A DNA stretch of 64,000 nucleotides from the NCBI GenBank assembly GCA_019637395.1, contig JAHBVR010000004.1, forward strand, positions 124,001 to 188,000, in the 5' to 3' direction. The stretch is from Vulcanimicrobiota bacterium. Lineage in GTDB: Bacteria > Vulcanimicrobiota > Xenobia > Xenobiales > JADMJV01. The translations under genes were made by a program, and so were the position numbers. The notes beneath the pieces were generated by a model. It ran no database searches, was not told the origin of the DNA, and was given only the letters and a program-made list of their open reading frames with translations. This document shows, piece by piece, positions 26,032-34,989 of this stretch. Within the stretch, counting starts at the first letter, position 1. Each line of letters opens with the position of its first letter.

Positions 26032-27051
26032 GTGAAAGTTTGTCTGGTTCTGACCCATCAGTGCAACCTGGGCTGTAGCTACTGCTACGCCGGCGAAAAG
26101 TTTAAAAGCAGCATGAACTGGCGGACCGGTCTCGAAAGTCTGCGCCTGGCCTTCTCCAGGCCCGGTCCGGTGGAAGTCTCTTTTTTTGGTGGCGAGCCGA
26201 TGATCGCTTTTGATACCCTGGCCCGCTTGACTCGGGTGGCTTCTCGGTGGGCGCGGCGCGCCGGACGCCAGATTCGTTTCTCGGTGACGACCAACGCCAC
26301 CATTCTCAAAGACAAGCACCTGCGCTTCCTGAAACACTACAACTTCTTTGTGGGCGTGTCGCTGGACGGAGTCGAGGAAGTGCAGGACCGCCAGCGCCCT
26401 TTCGTGGGCGGCCGTGGCTCCGGTGAACTGGTCTGGCGCAATCTCGAGGCGATTTGCCGTCAACTGGAGGATTTCCGCGTGCTGATGGTGGTGCGTCCGG
26501 ATACGCTGGCGCTTTTGCCGGCGGCGGTAGAGAGAATGTATCGCCTGGGGGTAAGCAAGCTTTCCCTGCTGCCCGAGGCCGAGTCGGAATGGTCCGATGC
26601 GCGCCCGCTGCTGACTGAAGTTTACCATCAGTTGGCGCGTATCTGTTATCTCTCGATGTTGACTGAAGAGCCCATGTGGATCAGTCCCTTTGTGGAGCTG
26701 CACCCCGGCCGGTCAGCTGGAAGTGGCCGGGAGGGCTGTGGCTTCGGGGCAGATGAACTGGCCGTCTCGCCGGCCGGCAATTTCTACCCTTGCGCCCGCC
26801 TGGTCGGGCCCGACCGGCGCGCCGAGGTGCGCATCGGGAACCTGGAGCAAGGAATGGACTGGGAACGCATCTCCCAACTCCAGGCCCAGGCCGATGAGCA
26901 CCTGAGTTCTTGCGGAACGGGCGGCTGTAAATGCCTGGCTCTGATGCCGGGCGATCAGCTTTCCCAGTTGGCCAATGTGGCCATGTTTAGTGAAATAACT
27001 GGACAAGCGTGTCTCGCAGCCGAGACGGCGCTGGAAATGGTGGCGGCATGA
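26032..27051 (+). CDS. Radical SAM/SPASM protein (sulfatase-maturase/RiPP-maturase-like)
   Basis: 339 residues. The radical SAM cluster motif CNLGCSYC (Cys11, 15, 18) sits close to the N-terminus, with VSFFGGEPM and SVTTNAT downstream. From about residue 236 a SPASM region supplies further cysteines (GCGFGADELAVSPAGNFYPC, then CGTGGCKC and a last Cys) for auxiliary Fe-S clusters, the layout of anaerobic sulfatase maturases and peptide-modifying enzymes. GTG start with AGGAGG 8 bases upstream. The next gene starts inside its stop (ATGA) and encodes a short Tat-signal protein that is a natural substrate candidate. No sulfatase gene is nearby. Confidence 0.85.
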   Translation: MKVCLVLTHQCNLGCSYCYAGEKFKSSMNWRTGLESLRLAFSRPGPVEVSFFGGEPMIAFDTLARLTRVASRWARRAGRQIRFSVTTNATILKDKHLRFLKHYNFFVGVSLDGVEEVQDRQRPFVGGRGSGELVWRNLEAICRQLEDFRVLMVVRPDTLALLPAAVERMYRLGVSKLSLLPEAESEWSDARPLLTEVYHQLARICYLSMLTEEPMWISPFVELHPGRSAGSGREGCGFGADELAVSPAGNFYPCARLVGPDRRAEVRIGNLEQGMDWERISQLQAQADEHLSSCGTGGCKCLALMPGDQLSQLANVAMFSEITGQACLAAETALEMVAA

Positions 27052-27347
27052 GCGATGACAAAATCAAGCGGCGCAGATTTCTGGCCGACTTACTGTTCGC
27101 AGGCGGCGCGCTGACGGCCGCGGCCTTGCTGGCTCAGGCCGGCGAGGCCGAGAAGAAACCTTCCCCCTCGCCGAGTCCGCCAAAGACTTCCTGTCCGCCT
27201 CAACTGGACGGAGACGTGGCCATGCCGGCCAGCCCCACTCCCAAGCCTCCCGAACCGGCCCTGGGCGGGAAACCGATGGCGCCTCAACCGATGCTCAGAG
27301 GCGAGCCCATGCCGCCCAAGAACGTCATTCAGCCCAAACAACCTTGA
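27048..27347 (+). CDS. Short Tat-signal, proline-rich protein; possible radical SAM substrate
   Basis: 99 residues. KRRRFLADLLFAGGALTAAA is a twin-arginine signal, followed by LLAQA and a Pro/Lys/Ser-rich mature part of about 65 residues with one Cys (TSCPPQ) and three imperfect PM-containing units (GKPMAPQP, LRGEPMPP). It overlaps the maturase by 4 bp upstream and the NDH-2 gene by 4 bp downstream (TTGA), so its stoichiometry is tied to both. Inference: exported folded or modified by the SPASM enzyme. Not recognised as a known precursor family. Confidence 0.72.
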   Translation: MSDDKIKRRRFLADLLFAGGALTAAALLAQAGEAEKKPSPSPSPPKTSCPPQLDGDVAMPASPTPKPPEPALGGKPMAPQPMLRGEPMPPKNVIQPKQP

Positions 27348-28615
27348 GAGTGCTGGTGGTCGGAGCCGGCTTCGGGGGTCTCGGGGCGGCTCGCTGGCTG
27401 GCCCAACAACCCGGCGTTCAGGTGACGCTGGTGGACAAGCGCAATCATCATCTCTTTCAGGCGTTGCTTTACCAGGTTGCCTCGGCCGGCCTCAATCCCT
27501 CCGAGATTGCCAGTCCGGTCCGTGGCTTGTTCCGTAAGTCTCCCAACGTCCGGGTGATGATGGCCGAGTTGTCCGGCCTGGATGCGCTTCAAAAAATTGC
27601 TTATTTTGATGGGGGTGAGCTTAAGCTTCCTTATGACGCTGTGATTTTGTCTTTGGGCGGGGAGACGAACTATTTTGGGCATCCGGAGTGGGCCCGCTTC
27701 GCGCCGGGATTGAAGTCGATCGAGCAGGCCTTATGGTTGCGCGGGCATGTGCTGGAAGCTTTTGAGCGGGCCGAGAAGAGTCAGGACGAGGCGGAGCGGC
27801 GCCAGTTGATGACCATCGTGGTCATTGGAGCCGGGCCGACCGGCGTGGAGCTTTCGGGGGCCTTCGCGGAATTGCGCCGCCATGTGTTGCGCTGGGATTT
27901 TCGCGATATTCATCCGGAACAGGCTCGGGTCGTGCTTTTGGAAGGCGGACCGCGCGTGCTGGCCGCTTTTCCGCCCGACTTGAGCGAGGCCGCCCGGCGG
28001 GATTTGGAGGCCTTGGGAGTGGAAGTGCGCCTCTCGGAGCGCGTCCAGGAAATCGGCGAAGGTTACCTGGTGACCGACCAGGGGCGCCTCGAGGCTCATA
28101 CCATGGTCTGGGCGGCCGGCGTCAGCGGCCATCCGCTGGCGGCTACTTTGGGACTGCCCACGGTGGCCGCGGGGCGCGTGCCGGTGCAGCCCGACCTGAG
28201 CGTGGCCGGATGGGACGGCGTCTTTTGCCTGGGGGACATGTGCTTCTTTCCTGATGAACAGGGCAAGCCTCTGCCGGGAATGGCCCCGGTGGCCATGCAG
28301 CAGGGCCCGCTGGCGGCCGCCAATGCGCTGGCCTACCTGCAGGGCCGGCCCACTCAGCCGTTTCGTTACCAGGATCCCGGCATCATGGCCACGGTGGGGC
28401 GCAGCCGGGGAGTGGCCGTACTGGGCCATCGGCACATCAGCGGTACGCGCGGCTGGTTCACCTGGCTGTGGCACCATCTGCTGCGCATCGTGGACTTCCA
28501 GAATCGCGCGCTGGTCACGGCCCGTTGGGCCTGGGCCTATGTCTCCTGGAAGTGGGGCGTGCGCCTGATCCATGGGGGTGCCGGAGAATCGGCGGCGAAC
28601 CGGCCGCCTAGATGA
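27344..28615 (+). CDS. Type II NADH dehydrogenase (NDH-2) family flavoprotein
   Basis: Non-proton-pumping NADH:quinone oxidoreductase of the inner membrane. 423 residues with two dinucleotide-binding motifs, VVGAGFGGLGAARWL (FAD, residues 4-18) and VIGAGPTGVELSGAF (NADH, about 164-178), the NHHLFQALLYQVA active-site segment typical of NDH-2, a CLGDMCFF motif, and a hydrophobic C-terminal region (WFTWLWHHLLRIVDF) for membrane attachment. TTG start overlapping the previous stop, ATGA overlap with the next gene. Position inside an operon with a radical SAM enzyme and an FAD oxidase suggests it feeds or drains electrons for that module. Confidence 0.9.
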   Translation: MRVLVVGAGFGGLGAARWLAQQPGVQVTLVDKRNHHLFQALLYQVASAGLNPSEIASPVRGLFRKSPNVRVMMAELSGLDALQKIAYFDGGELKLPYDAVILSLGGETNYFGHPEWARFAPGLKSIEQALWLRGHVLEAFERAEKSQDEAERRQLMTIVVIGAGPTGVELSGAFAELRRHVLRWDFRDIHPEQARVVLLEGGPRVLAAFPPDLSEAARRDLEALGVEVRLSERVQEIGEGYLVTDQGRLEAHTMVWAAGVSGHPLAATLGLPTVAAGRVPVQPDLSVAGWDGVFCLGDMCFFPDEQGKPLPGMAPVAMQQGPLAAANALAYLQGRPTQPFRYQDPGIMATVGRSRGVAVLGHRHISGTRGWFTWLWHHLLRIVDFQNRALVTARWAWAYVSWKWGVRLIHGGAGESAANRPPR

Positions 28616-30300
28616 TGACGCTGCTTTTATCCCCCGAGGGACGAATCAATCGCAGGCGCTTTGTGCTCTGCCAGATTTTATTGTTTTCCAGCCTGCTCAA
28701 CGGCTACTGGGTGATCGATCAGCTGGGCTCGGCGGCTCCGGCGCTTTCGCTGCTCTTCGCGGCCAGCTGGCTCTACGTCTTCGGAGTGGTCTGCGCCAAA
28801 CGCATGCGCGATACCCGCCGCTCGCCCTGGTGGTTGCTGCTGATCCTGATCCCGCTGGCCGGCCCGGTGCTGGTGGCGCTGTGGCTGCTGCTGGGCTGGG
28901 GTGGTCCGGAAGACCGGCCCCACGTGGAGAATGAGCATTTCCGCTCGGGCCAGGGCGAGACCATCATCAATGATGTCACCCGGCTCAATCCCGTCCAGGT
29001 CAAAGACGTTTTCGTGCCCACCAGCGCGGCCGAGCTGGGCGAGTTTTTGCGCACTCACCAGGGTCCCTATTGTATCGGCGGAGGGCGCTTCAGTATGGGT
29101 GGGCAGACTGCCAGTCCGGGCGCGATTTTGCTCGATATGCGGCGCATGAATGCGATTGTTGCCGTCGATCCGCGGGCAAAGACCGTGACCGTCCAGCCGG
29201 GAGCGCGCTGGTGCGATATTCAGCGAGTCATCGATCAGCATGATTTGTCCATTCAGGTCATGCAGACCTATGCCAACTTCACCGTGGGCGGCTCGCTTTC
29301 GGTGAATTGCCACGGGCGCTACATCGGGCTGGGCCCGCTCATCCTCTCGGTGAAATCGCTCAAGCTGATGCTGGCCGACGGCACCGAGCAGAGTGCCAGC
29401 CCCGAGGAGAATCCCCAGTTTTTTTATGGGGTGGTGGGTTGTTACGGCGCCCTGGGAGTGGTGACCGAGGTCACCTTGAAACTGGCCGACAACGTGCCCA
29501 TGGTGCGTAATGCCGTCAAAATGGAGCGCAGCGAATACCTGGCTTATTTCAAGGACAAGGTGCGCGGCAATTCGGAAGCGGTGTTTCACAACGCCGACCT
29601 CTATCCGCCGCACTATGAGCGCTGTCTGGCCGTCACCTGGAGCCGCACCGATCTGCCCCACCAGCGCAGCGAGCGTCTGCAGAACGCCAAGACGACCTAT
29701 CCCATTCATCGCTATTTCTACTGGGCGGTGACCGAGACGCCGCTGGGCAAGTGGCGCCGCGAGCATCTTTTTGACCCGGCTTTTTACCGCAAGGCGCTGA
29801 TTTATTGGCGCAATTTCGAGGCCGGTTACTGCGTGGGCGAGCTCGAACCGGACTCGCGCAAGCACAAAACTTACGTGCTGCAAGAATATTTTGTGCCGCT
29901 CGAGCGCTTTGATGAATTTGCCGTCAAAATGCGCGATATTCTGGCCAGGTATCGCGCCAATGTGGTTAATGTCTCGATTCGTCACGCCCTTGCTGATCCC
30001 GGCAGTCTGCTTGCCTGGGCTCCCGAGGAAGTCTTTGCCTTCGTGCTTTACTACAAGCAGGGCACCAGTCCGGCGGCCCGGGCCAAGGTGGGAGAGTGGA
30101 CGGTCGAACTCATCGAAGCCTCGCTGCAGTGTGGTGGCCGTTACTACCTGCCCTATCAGCCCTGGGCCAGCCCCGAACAATTTCACCGGGCTTACCCGCG
30201 AGCGGAGGAACTTTTCGCCCTCAAGCGCCAATACGACCCGGAATACCGCTTCCGCAATTCCCTCTGGGACAAATACTATCCAAGGAGCCAAAATGTCTGA
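28612..30300 (+). CDS. DUF805-FAD oxidoreductase fusion (lactone-oxidase-like)
   Basis: 562 residues. Residues 1-105 form a DUF805-type membrane domain (GRINRRRFVLCQILL, then two to three hydrophobic helices with RMRDTRRSPWW between). A soluble FAD_binding_4 domain follows: FVPTSAAELGEFL, GGGRFSMGGQTA, VQPGARWCDIQ, FTVGGSLSVNCHGR. The C-terminus resembles the ALO/FAD-linked oxidase substrate domain ending PEYRFRNSLWDKYY. Thus a membrane-tethered flavin oxidase, substrate unknown, perhaps a lipid or sugar lactone. Overlaps NDH-2 upstream by 4 bp and the methyltransferase start downstream by 8 bp. Confidence 0.85.
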   Translation: MMTLLLSPEGRINRRRFVLCQILLFSSLLNGYWVIDQLGSAAPALSLLFAASWLYVFGVVCAKRMRDTRRSPWWLLLILIPLAGPVLVALWLLLGWGGPEDRPHVENEHFRSGQGETIINDVTRLNPVQVKDVFVPTSAAELGEFLRTHQGPYCIGGGRFSMGGQTASPGAILLDMRRMNAIVAVDPRAKTVTVQPGARWCDIQRVIDQHDLSIQVMQTYANFTVGGSLSVNCHGRYIGLGPLILSVKSLKLMLADGTEQSASPEENPQFFYGVVGCYGALGVVTEVTLKLADNVPMVRNAVKMERSEYLAYFKDKVRGNSEAVFHNADLYPPHYERCLAVTWSRTDLPHQRSERLQNAKTTYPIHRYFYWAVTETPLGKWRREHLFDPAFYRKALIYWRNFEAGYCVGELEPDSRKHKTYVLQEYFVPLERFDEFAVKMRDILARYRANVVNVSIRHALADPGSLLAWAPEEVFAFVLYYKQGTSPAARAKVGEWTVELIEASLQCGGRYYLPYQPWASPEQFHRAYPRAEELFALKRQYDPEYRFRNSLWDKYYPRSQNV

Positions 30301-31138
30301 ATTCAAGGCCGTCTTCGAGCACCCTAAAAGCAATCAGGATTTTTATCTGTTTCTCAAGAACATCTTCCATCTCTACCCCGAAGACAAGTTCCACGCCTTG
30401 ATTCAGGAAACTGCCGGTCGCCTCGATAGCGATGAAGCCATCTACAAGAGCGTGCTGGCGGACTTGCCCACCATCAAGCCCTTTCTCTCGGAACTGACCT
30501 ATGCTTTGCCTTCGCTCCGCGAGCAGAAGGCCGAGATTTCGCGGGAAACGGTGGAACTGCTGGGGCTTGATCGCACCTTCAACGGCTATGTGGAAATCGG
30601 TTCGACCGGCCGCTACATCAGCAAGCTGCGCAAGGGCATGAAAATCAACGAACCCATCTACCTGATCAATGACGTGGAGCCCACCTATGCTCCGCCCGAC
30701 CTGGCCGAACGCGGACAGATCGCCAAGATCGGGACCTTCGTGGAACTGGCCGATTATGCGCCTATCACCGCCATTGGCGAAGCCAGCGTGGACATGGTGA
30801 CCTGCTATATTGGCCTGCACCACTGCAAGAGCGAAAAACTGGACGGCTTCATGGACTCGATCGCCCGCATCCTGCGGCCCGATGGTATTTTCGTGATGCG
30901 CGACCACGACGTGCGCAATCCGGAGATGCACACCTTCGTTTCGCTGGTGCACACCGTCTTCAATCTGGGGCTCAAGATCGAATGGGAAGAAGAGGCCCGC
31001 GACACCAAGCTGTTCCGTTCCGCGGAGGAATGGTCGAGCTACATCTGCGGTCACGGATTCACCGATAGCGGCAAACGTATCTTGCAGGACGGCGACCCGT
31101 CCCTGAACACGCTGATGGCTTTCCGCAAAAACGCTTGA
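30293..31138 (+). CDS. Class I SAM-dependent methyltransferase-like protein
   Basis: 281 residues from the ATG at 30293, preceded by AAGGAG with 5-base spacing and overlapping the end of the FAD oxidase gene. The N-terminal 90 residues are helical. The Rossmann-like core has NGYVEIGSTGRYIS (motif I position, degenerate), VDMVTCYIGLHHC (motif IV) and ILRPDGIFVMRDHDV (motif VI), a methyltransferase_11 pattern. The weak motif I makes the cofactor use less certain. Encoded between the FAD oxidase and an unknown anchored protein; the three probably act on one substrate. Confidence 0.8.
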   Translation: MSEFKAVFEHPKSNQDFYLFLKNIFHLYPEDKFHALIQETAGRLDSDEAIYKSVLADLPTIKPFLSELTYALPSLREQKAEISRETVELLGLDRTFNGYVEIGSTGRYISKLRKGMKINEPIYLINDVEPTYAPPDLAERGQIAKIGTFVELADYAPITAIGEASVDMVTCYIGLHHCKSEKLDGFMDSIARILRPDGIFVMRDHDVRNPEMHTFVSLVHTVFNLGLKIEWEEEARDTKLFRSAEEWSSYICGHGFTDSGKRILQDGDPSLNTLMAFRKNA

Positions 31139-32145
31139 GCCGTCTCGACCGCCAGTTGCTGGGGGCCAGCCTCGCCAGTCTGGCCCTGTCGGTGGTGTTG
31201 ATGCTGTGGGGGAGCGACTATACGCGTCCGGCCAAGGCCCCTCCCCTGACCCCGCTGGAGGCCGAGTCCCTGACACCGGTCAAACAGAGGCGGTTGCCGG
31301 ACAACACCTACCTGACCTATCCCGAATGGTTCCTGGTCTTCAGTCCGCGCGAGTATGCCGCTTACGTGCGCGAACATACGCCTACCGACTTTCCCTATCT
31401 GGGCCATCTGGCCCAGTTCTGGACGGGTTACGCGGAGGCCAATCGCCAGGCTCGGCCTTACGGTTTCAACTTTGACTATCACTTGATGAACTTCATCATC
31501 GGCGCCAGCACCACCGCCGAGTTCCTGGTCAAGGCCAGTTATGAGGCCACGGTGGGCCGGGTCAGCCAGGCTCTGGCTTGGGGGGAAATGACGGATGAGG
31601 ACAAATTCTCCGCCCGTCAGAGCGCTGACTACGCCAGGCTGCTGGACACCAAAGCCTGGTATGATTACCCCTACTTTGACGATTTGAAAGGGTTGTGGCG
31701 CCTGCCCGTCTTCGGGCCCGGTTTTTTGCGCAAGCTGGAGCGCCGTTATATCTTGACCACGGACTATGCTTTTAAGGGCATTTATGGACACCTGATGTAC
31801 CAGGCGGCCCGAGCTTCCTACGAGCCCGAAGTACCCCAGACGGCCCTGCTGGACAGCCAGGGCCGCCTGCACAGCCTGCCCCGCTATCAGGCCTTTCAAG
31901 ACGAAGCTCTGGCTCTGGCCAAACAGGGCATGCAGTTCCAAGAAATCGCCGGCAACCGCCAGGGCATCATGGTATGCTACCAGGCACCGGCCGGCACGCT
32001 CCAGCTCCCCGAGGGCTCCACCCTCCTCTTCAGCCAACCCCTGCTCACCCAACCTCAGATTCAGCGAGTGGTGCTACGGGTTCCCATCGATCAACTGCAT
32101 CGAATTCTTCAGCAAATTCCCGTCGAACACGTCTTTGATTTTTGA
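31135..32145 (+). CDS. Membrane-anchored protein of unknown function
   Basis: 336 residues, TTG start inside the preceding stop (TTGA). One N-terminal membrane anchor (ASLASLALSVVLMLWG) then a soluble domain rich in aromatic residues (LPDNTYLTYPEWFLVFSPRE, FNFDYHLMNFIIGAST). No recognised catalytic motif. Last gene of the six-gene overlapped operon from 26032; tight coupling to the methyltransferase and flavin oxidase suggests a periplasmic or membrane partner in the same modification pathway. Confidence 0.78.
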   Translation: MSRLDRQLLGASLASLALSVVLMLWGSDYTRPAKAPPLTPLEAESLTPVKQRRLPDNTYLTYPEWFLVFSPREYAAYVREHTPTDFPYLGHLAQFWTGYAEANRQARPYGFNFDYHLMNFIIGASTTAEFLVKASYEATVGRVSQALAWGEMTDEDKFSARQSADYARLLDTKAWYDYPYFDDLKGLWRLPVFGPGFLRKLERRYILTTDYAFKGIYGHLMYQAARASYEPEVPQTALLDSQGRLHSLPRYQAFQDEALALAKQGMQFQEIAGNRQGIMVCYQAPAGTLQLPEGSTLLFSQPLLTQPQIQRVVLRVPIDQLHRILQQIPVEHVFDF

Positions 32146-32159
32146 TTTGCCAAGCAATG

Positions 32160-32197
32160 AAAAACGGCGGCTCGGGCCTGAAGCCCGCACGCCGCCG
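32160..32197 (-). terminator. Intrinsic terminator of the YeaQ-like gene
   Basis: Stem CGGCGG-CT-CGGGC, loop CTGAA, GCCCG-CACG-CCGCCG, with a run of A on the plus strand at 32160-32164, that is a T-run after the hairpin when read on the minus strand. Confidence 0.75.
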
Positions 32198-32214
32198 CGG
32201 TCTGGTCCGATCTC

Positions 32215-32469
32215 TCAGGCTGCTTCGTGGGTGAGTCCTGAAATGAGGGACATACATAGCACCAGCACGGCCGAACCGACGATGGTGGGAATCAAGGAGA
32301 CTCCAGCCAGGGCGGGTCCGAAGTTACCCATCAGACTGCCGCCGATCCAGGCTCCGATAAAGCCGCACACCATGGCCACCAGAAAGCCACCCGGAATCCG
32401 ACCGGGTACCAGCGCGCTGGCGATGATGGCGCAAATTGCGGCGACGATGAGAAATAGAATGAAATGCAT
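32215..32469 (-). CDS. GlsB/YeaQ/YmgE family small membrane protein
   Basis: 84 residues, three hydrophobic helices rich in glycine (GGFLVAMVCGFIGAWIGGSL) as in transglycosylase-associated YeaQ/YmgE proteins, usually stress-induced and of unknown biochemical role. The ATG at 32469 is preferred (AGGTGG 8 bases upstream) over a GTG at 32481. It ends with its own terminator. Confidence 0.85.
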   Translation of the reverse strand: MHFILFLIVAAICAIIASALVPGRIPGGFLVAMVCGFIGAWIGGSLMGNFGPALAGVSLIPTIVGSAVLVLCMSLISGLTHEAA

Positions 32470-32590
32470 GGTAAGATCCACCTTTACACTAGCTACCGGT
32501 CCCCCGGCTAGCTCTAAGTCTAGCCAAAAGGGGCGCCGGAGCTCAGGGTGGTGGATCCTGGGACGAAAGTACTTTCGTCCGGAAAGGGGA

Positions 32591-32971
32591 CTATTTTAGT
32601 CCGTTCACCCAGACCTGGTCCTCGGAGTCCGGAGCGTCGCTGGCGGTCACTTTGTCACCAACTTCCACCTTGCGCTTGTGAAACTCGGTCACTCCGTTCT
32701 CTTTCAAGAGATAGGAGCTCTTCTCGACGGTGTCGCCAAAGACGCGAAAGCGGGTCCAGCGCTGGTCGCCGGGGGCCGAGCCCTTGCGCAGGACGACTTC
32801 GCCGCCGCCGGCATGGCGGAAGAATTTGCTGACCAGCGTTACCTGGCCGTCTTCCCCCAGGGGGTCGGTGAGTTCGGAACCGGAAAAGTCTTTCACGGCG
32901 GCCTGTACTTTGTCCCATTCAGAGCGAATGCGGGTGGCGGTGGAATTATCCACGGTGGTGGTGGGATTCAT
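32591..32971 (-). CDS. Small protein of unknown function (beta-rich)
   Basis: 126 residues from the ATG at 32971, chosen because GAGGAGG lies 5 bases upstream. The start ahead of it has a helical stretch (STATRIRSEWDKVQAAVKDF) followed by strand-like segments (EVVLRKGSAP, WTRFRVFGDT, SYLLKENGVTEF). No cysteine, no signal peptide. Divergent from the methyltransferase gene with 73 bp between. Not recognised. Confidence 0.62.
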   Translation of the reverse strand: MNPTTTVDNSTATRIRSEWDKVQAAVKDFSGSELTDPLGEDGQVTLVSKFFRHAGGGEVVLRKGSAPGDQRWTRFRVFGDTVEKSSYLLKENGVTEFHKRKVEVGDKVTASDAPDSEDQVWVNGLK

Positions 32972-33044
32972 GAGCACCTCCTCGGTCTTGATGGAATTCG
33001 CTTCGTAGCTCCGCGGAGGTCGTCCTTTAAGGGTAGGGAAAGCC

Positions 33045-33824
33045 ATGGCGGTGAGCGACATCTATCTGTTGAAACGAGGATATTTGGGGGCATTGCGCCT
33101 GGGGGTCCTGGCTCAGGCCGCGGGTCCGGGTACGGTCGCTCTGCTTGATCGTCTTCCCTGGGAGCCCGGCTGGACTTGTCTGGACGTAGGTTGCGGTCTG
33201 GGCCATGTGGCTCGCGAACTGGCCCGCCGCGGAGGCCGGGTGACCGGAGTGGACAGCGCTACCGAGTTTCTGGAAGCGGCCGGCCGGCAGGGCCAGGTCG
33301 AGTACCGGTTGTTGGATGTGCGCGAACTCGAGCGGCTCCCCGGGCCATACCAGTTAATCAGCTCCCGTTATCTGCTTTCTCATCTGGCCGAACCGGTCCG
33401 GGCCGTGGCCGGAATGGGCGAACTCCTGCGGCCAGGTGGCTACCTGGTGTTGGAGGATGTGGATTTTCCCGGACACGTCTGCCATCCGCCCTGCTCAGCC
33501 TTTGAGAAATACCTGGAGCTTTACCAGGAGTGCGCCCGCAGGCGCGGGGGAGATGCGCGCCTGGGGCGCAAACTCAGCAACTTGCTGCCCGAAGGCCTGC
33601 AGATCCGATACTATGGGGTTCATCAACCGCTGCATCTCCGAGGAGTGGAACGACGAGTGCCGGAACTTACGCTCTCACACATTAGCTCAGCCTTGCAAGA
33701 GTTCGGGCTGGCCAGCCGGGGTGAAGTGGCCAGTCTGCTCAGGGAAATTCGCGGCTGGCGCCGCCAACCGGGTATGCTCAGTCTGGCCCCAACCTACCAA
33801 CTCATCGCTCAGAAAGCACCTTGA
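33045..33824 (+). CDS. Class I SAM-dependent methyltransferase
   Basis: 259 residues. Motif I LDVGCGLGHVARELARRG at about residue 47, Asp of motif II in VTGVDSATEF, motif IV region YQLISSRYLLSHL, motif VI LLRPGGYLVLEDVDF. This is a complete methyltransferase fold with a C-terminal cap. ATG with AGGG 7 bases upstream. The substrate cannot be inferred; no close functional partner is visible. Confidence 0.87.
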   Translation: MAVSDIYLLKRGYLGALRLGVLAQAAGPGTVALLDRLPWEPGWTCLDVGCGLGHVARELARRGGRVTGVDSATEFLEAAGRQGQVEYRLLDVRELERLPGPYQLISSRYLLSHLAEPVRAVAGMGELLRPGGYLVLEDVDFPGHVCHPPCSAFEKYLELYQECARRRGGDARLGRKLSNLLPEGLQIRYYGVHQPLHLRGVERRVPELTLSHISSALQEFGLASRGEVASLLREIRGWRRQPGMLSLAPTYQLIAQKAP

Positions 33825-33897
33825 CCTGGGTTTGTCCCCCGCCGGCCTGCACGGGGCCCCGCTGCTCCGCTTCGAGCAACAGGGCCAGGTGGCGAGA

Positions 33898-34866
33898 TTA
33901 CGTTTCGAGGTCGAAAACGTAATCTTCAGCCAGTTGCTTCTTGCCGTCTTTAAGGAAGGTGCTGCGCACCCCCTCCGTGGGCACGTCGATTTGGGTTATA
34001 CCTAACTCGGTCAAGGAGTGCAGTTCTCCATCCTCACTCTTTCCGTCTCCGTCCTTGTCTACCCACACCTGGAGTTTCTCTATTTCAGAACCAGCCACTT
34101 TGCCGTCGTGGTTCTGGTCGAACAGTTGCGAAAGCTTGTCCCATCCCCCTTTGTATTGGCCCTGTTCTCCGTTGACTCCAGTCGTTCTCATCAACTCTCT
34201 CCCCGAGTCGATCTGGCCATCGCCGTTGAAGTCCGAAACCAGCAGGCCATCCTGAGCACCGGCTTTCAGCCACTCGGTCTTGACCGGGGTACCGTTGCCA
34301 AAGAGATTGAAATCGATCTTCTTGCCGTCCTTGCCGGTCACGTCCAGCTGGTTGTCTCCGTTCAGATCCAGGATGATGGGGTCGCCGCCATCCCCGCCCC
34401 CGCCATCGCCGCCATCCCCGCCGCTGGCGGCCGCCACCGCAAGAGAAGCGTCTGGCTGGGGCGTCTCCGCTGGCACGGATGCAGCTAAAGCAGCCGAAGC
34501 GGAATCCGACTGCCTGTCTTCCGTCTGGCTGTTGATGGCGATGGCGATGGCGATGGAGATGGCCGCGCTGGCTGCGTTTCCGGAACCAGCGAAGGCCTGA
34601 GCCTGGGCGCCGCCTGCGCTGGCCTCCGCCTGGGCGAAGGCGTTGGGAATCTGAGGTGGAGCGTTCATAAGACCGGCCCAGTGGCTCTGCAACTGGTTCA
34701 ACACCTGCATGATTTCCATGAGCATTTGTCCCAGCGCCTGAGGGCTGAAAGCCATTGAAAGTGGGAAGGCCGGTTGGGTCGGGTAAGTTGAGAAATTCTG
34801 GAGGCTTCCAAACCGGAGGTTCCAGTTTCTCTGAAGTTGAAAGTTCGTTCCACCGAAAGTATCCAT
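33898..34866 (-). CDS. EF-hand-like calcium-binding protein with low-complexity N-terminus
   Basis: 322 residues from the ATG at 34866 (GAGGG 5 bases upstream). Residues 50-85 form a Gln/Met/Leu-rich amphipathic helix (ALGQMLMEIMQVLNQLQ). Residues 95-165 are Ala/Ser/Gly-rich with an AISIAIAIAI stretch, then a Gly/Asp linker. From residue about 180 there are four DxDxDG-type loops (DLNGDNQLD, DFNGDGQID, DQNHDGKVA, DKDGDGKSED) as in dockerin/EF-hand proteins. No cysteine and no Sec signal. The layout recalls secreted proteins of non-Sec pathways and partly resembles the protein at 49044. Likely exported and calcium-binding, by inference. Confidence 0.78.
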   Translation of the reverse strand: MDTFGGTNFQLQRNWNLRFGSLQNFSTYPTQPAFPLSMAFSPQALGQMLMEIMQVLNQLQSHWAGLMNAPPQIPNAFAQAEASAGGAQAQAFAGSGNAASAAISIAIAIAINSQTEDRQSDSASAALAASVPAETPQPDASLAVAAASGGDGGDGGGGDGGDPIILDLNGDNQLDVTGKDGKKIDFNLFGNGTPVKTEWLKAGAQDGLLVSDFNGDGQIDSGRELMRTTGVNGEQGQYKGGWDKLSQLFDQNHDGKVAGSEIEKLQVWVDKDGDGKSEDGELHSLTELGITQIDVPTEGVRSTFLKDGKKQLAEDYVFDLET

Positions 34867-34989
34867 TTTCCCTCGCTTTATATTCAGGATGTTTTCAAAT
34901 GGTAGCCGTCCAGGCTGCGCGCAGACTTTGATGGGGGTCAAGTTTCCAGGTTCGCCCCTGTTAAGTTTTATTCTCAATTAAGCCGGCCC

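Noticed and set aside
28678-30333. Long antisense frame opposite the DUF805-FAD gene
   Set aside because: Same reason: covers a gene with complete FAD motifs and shows no recognisable protein itself.
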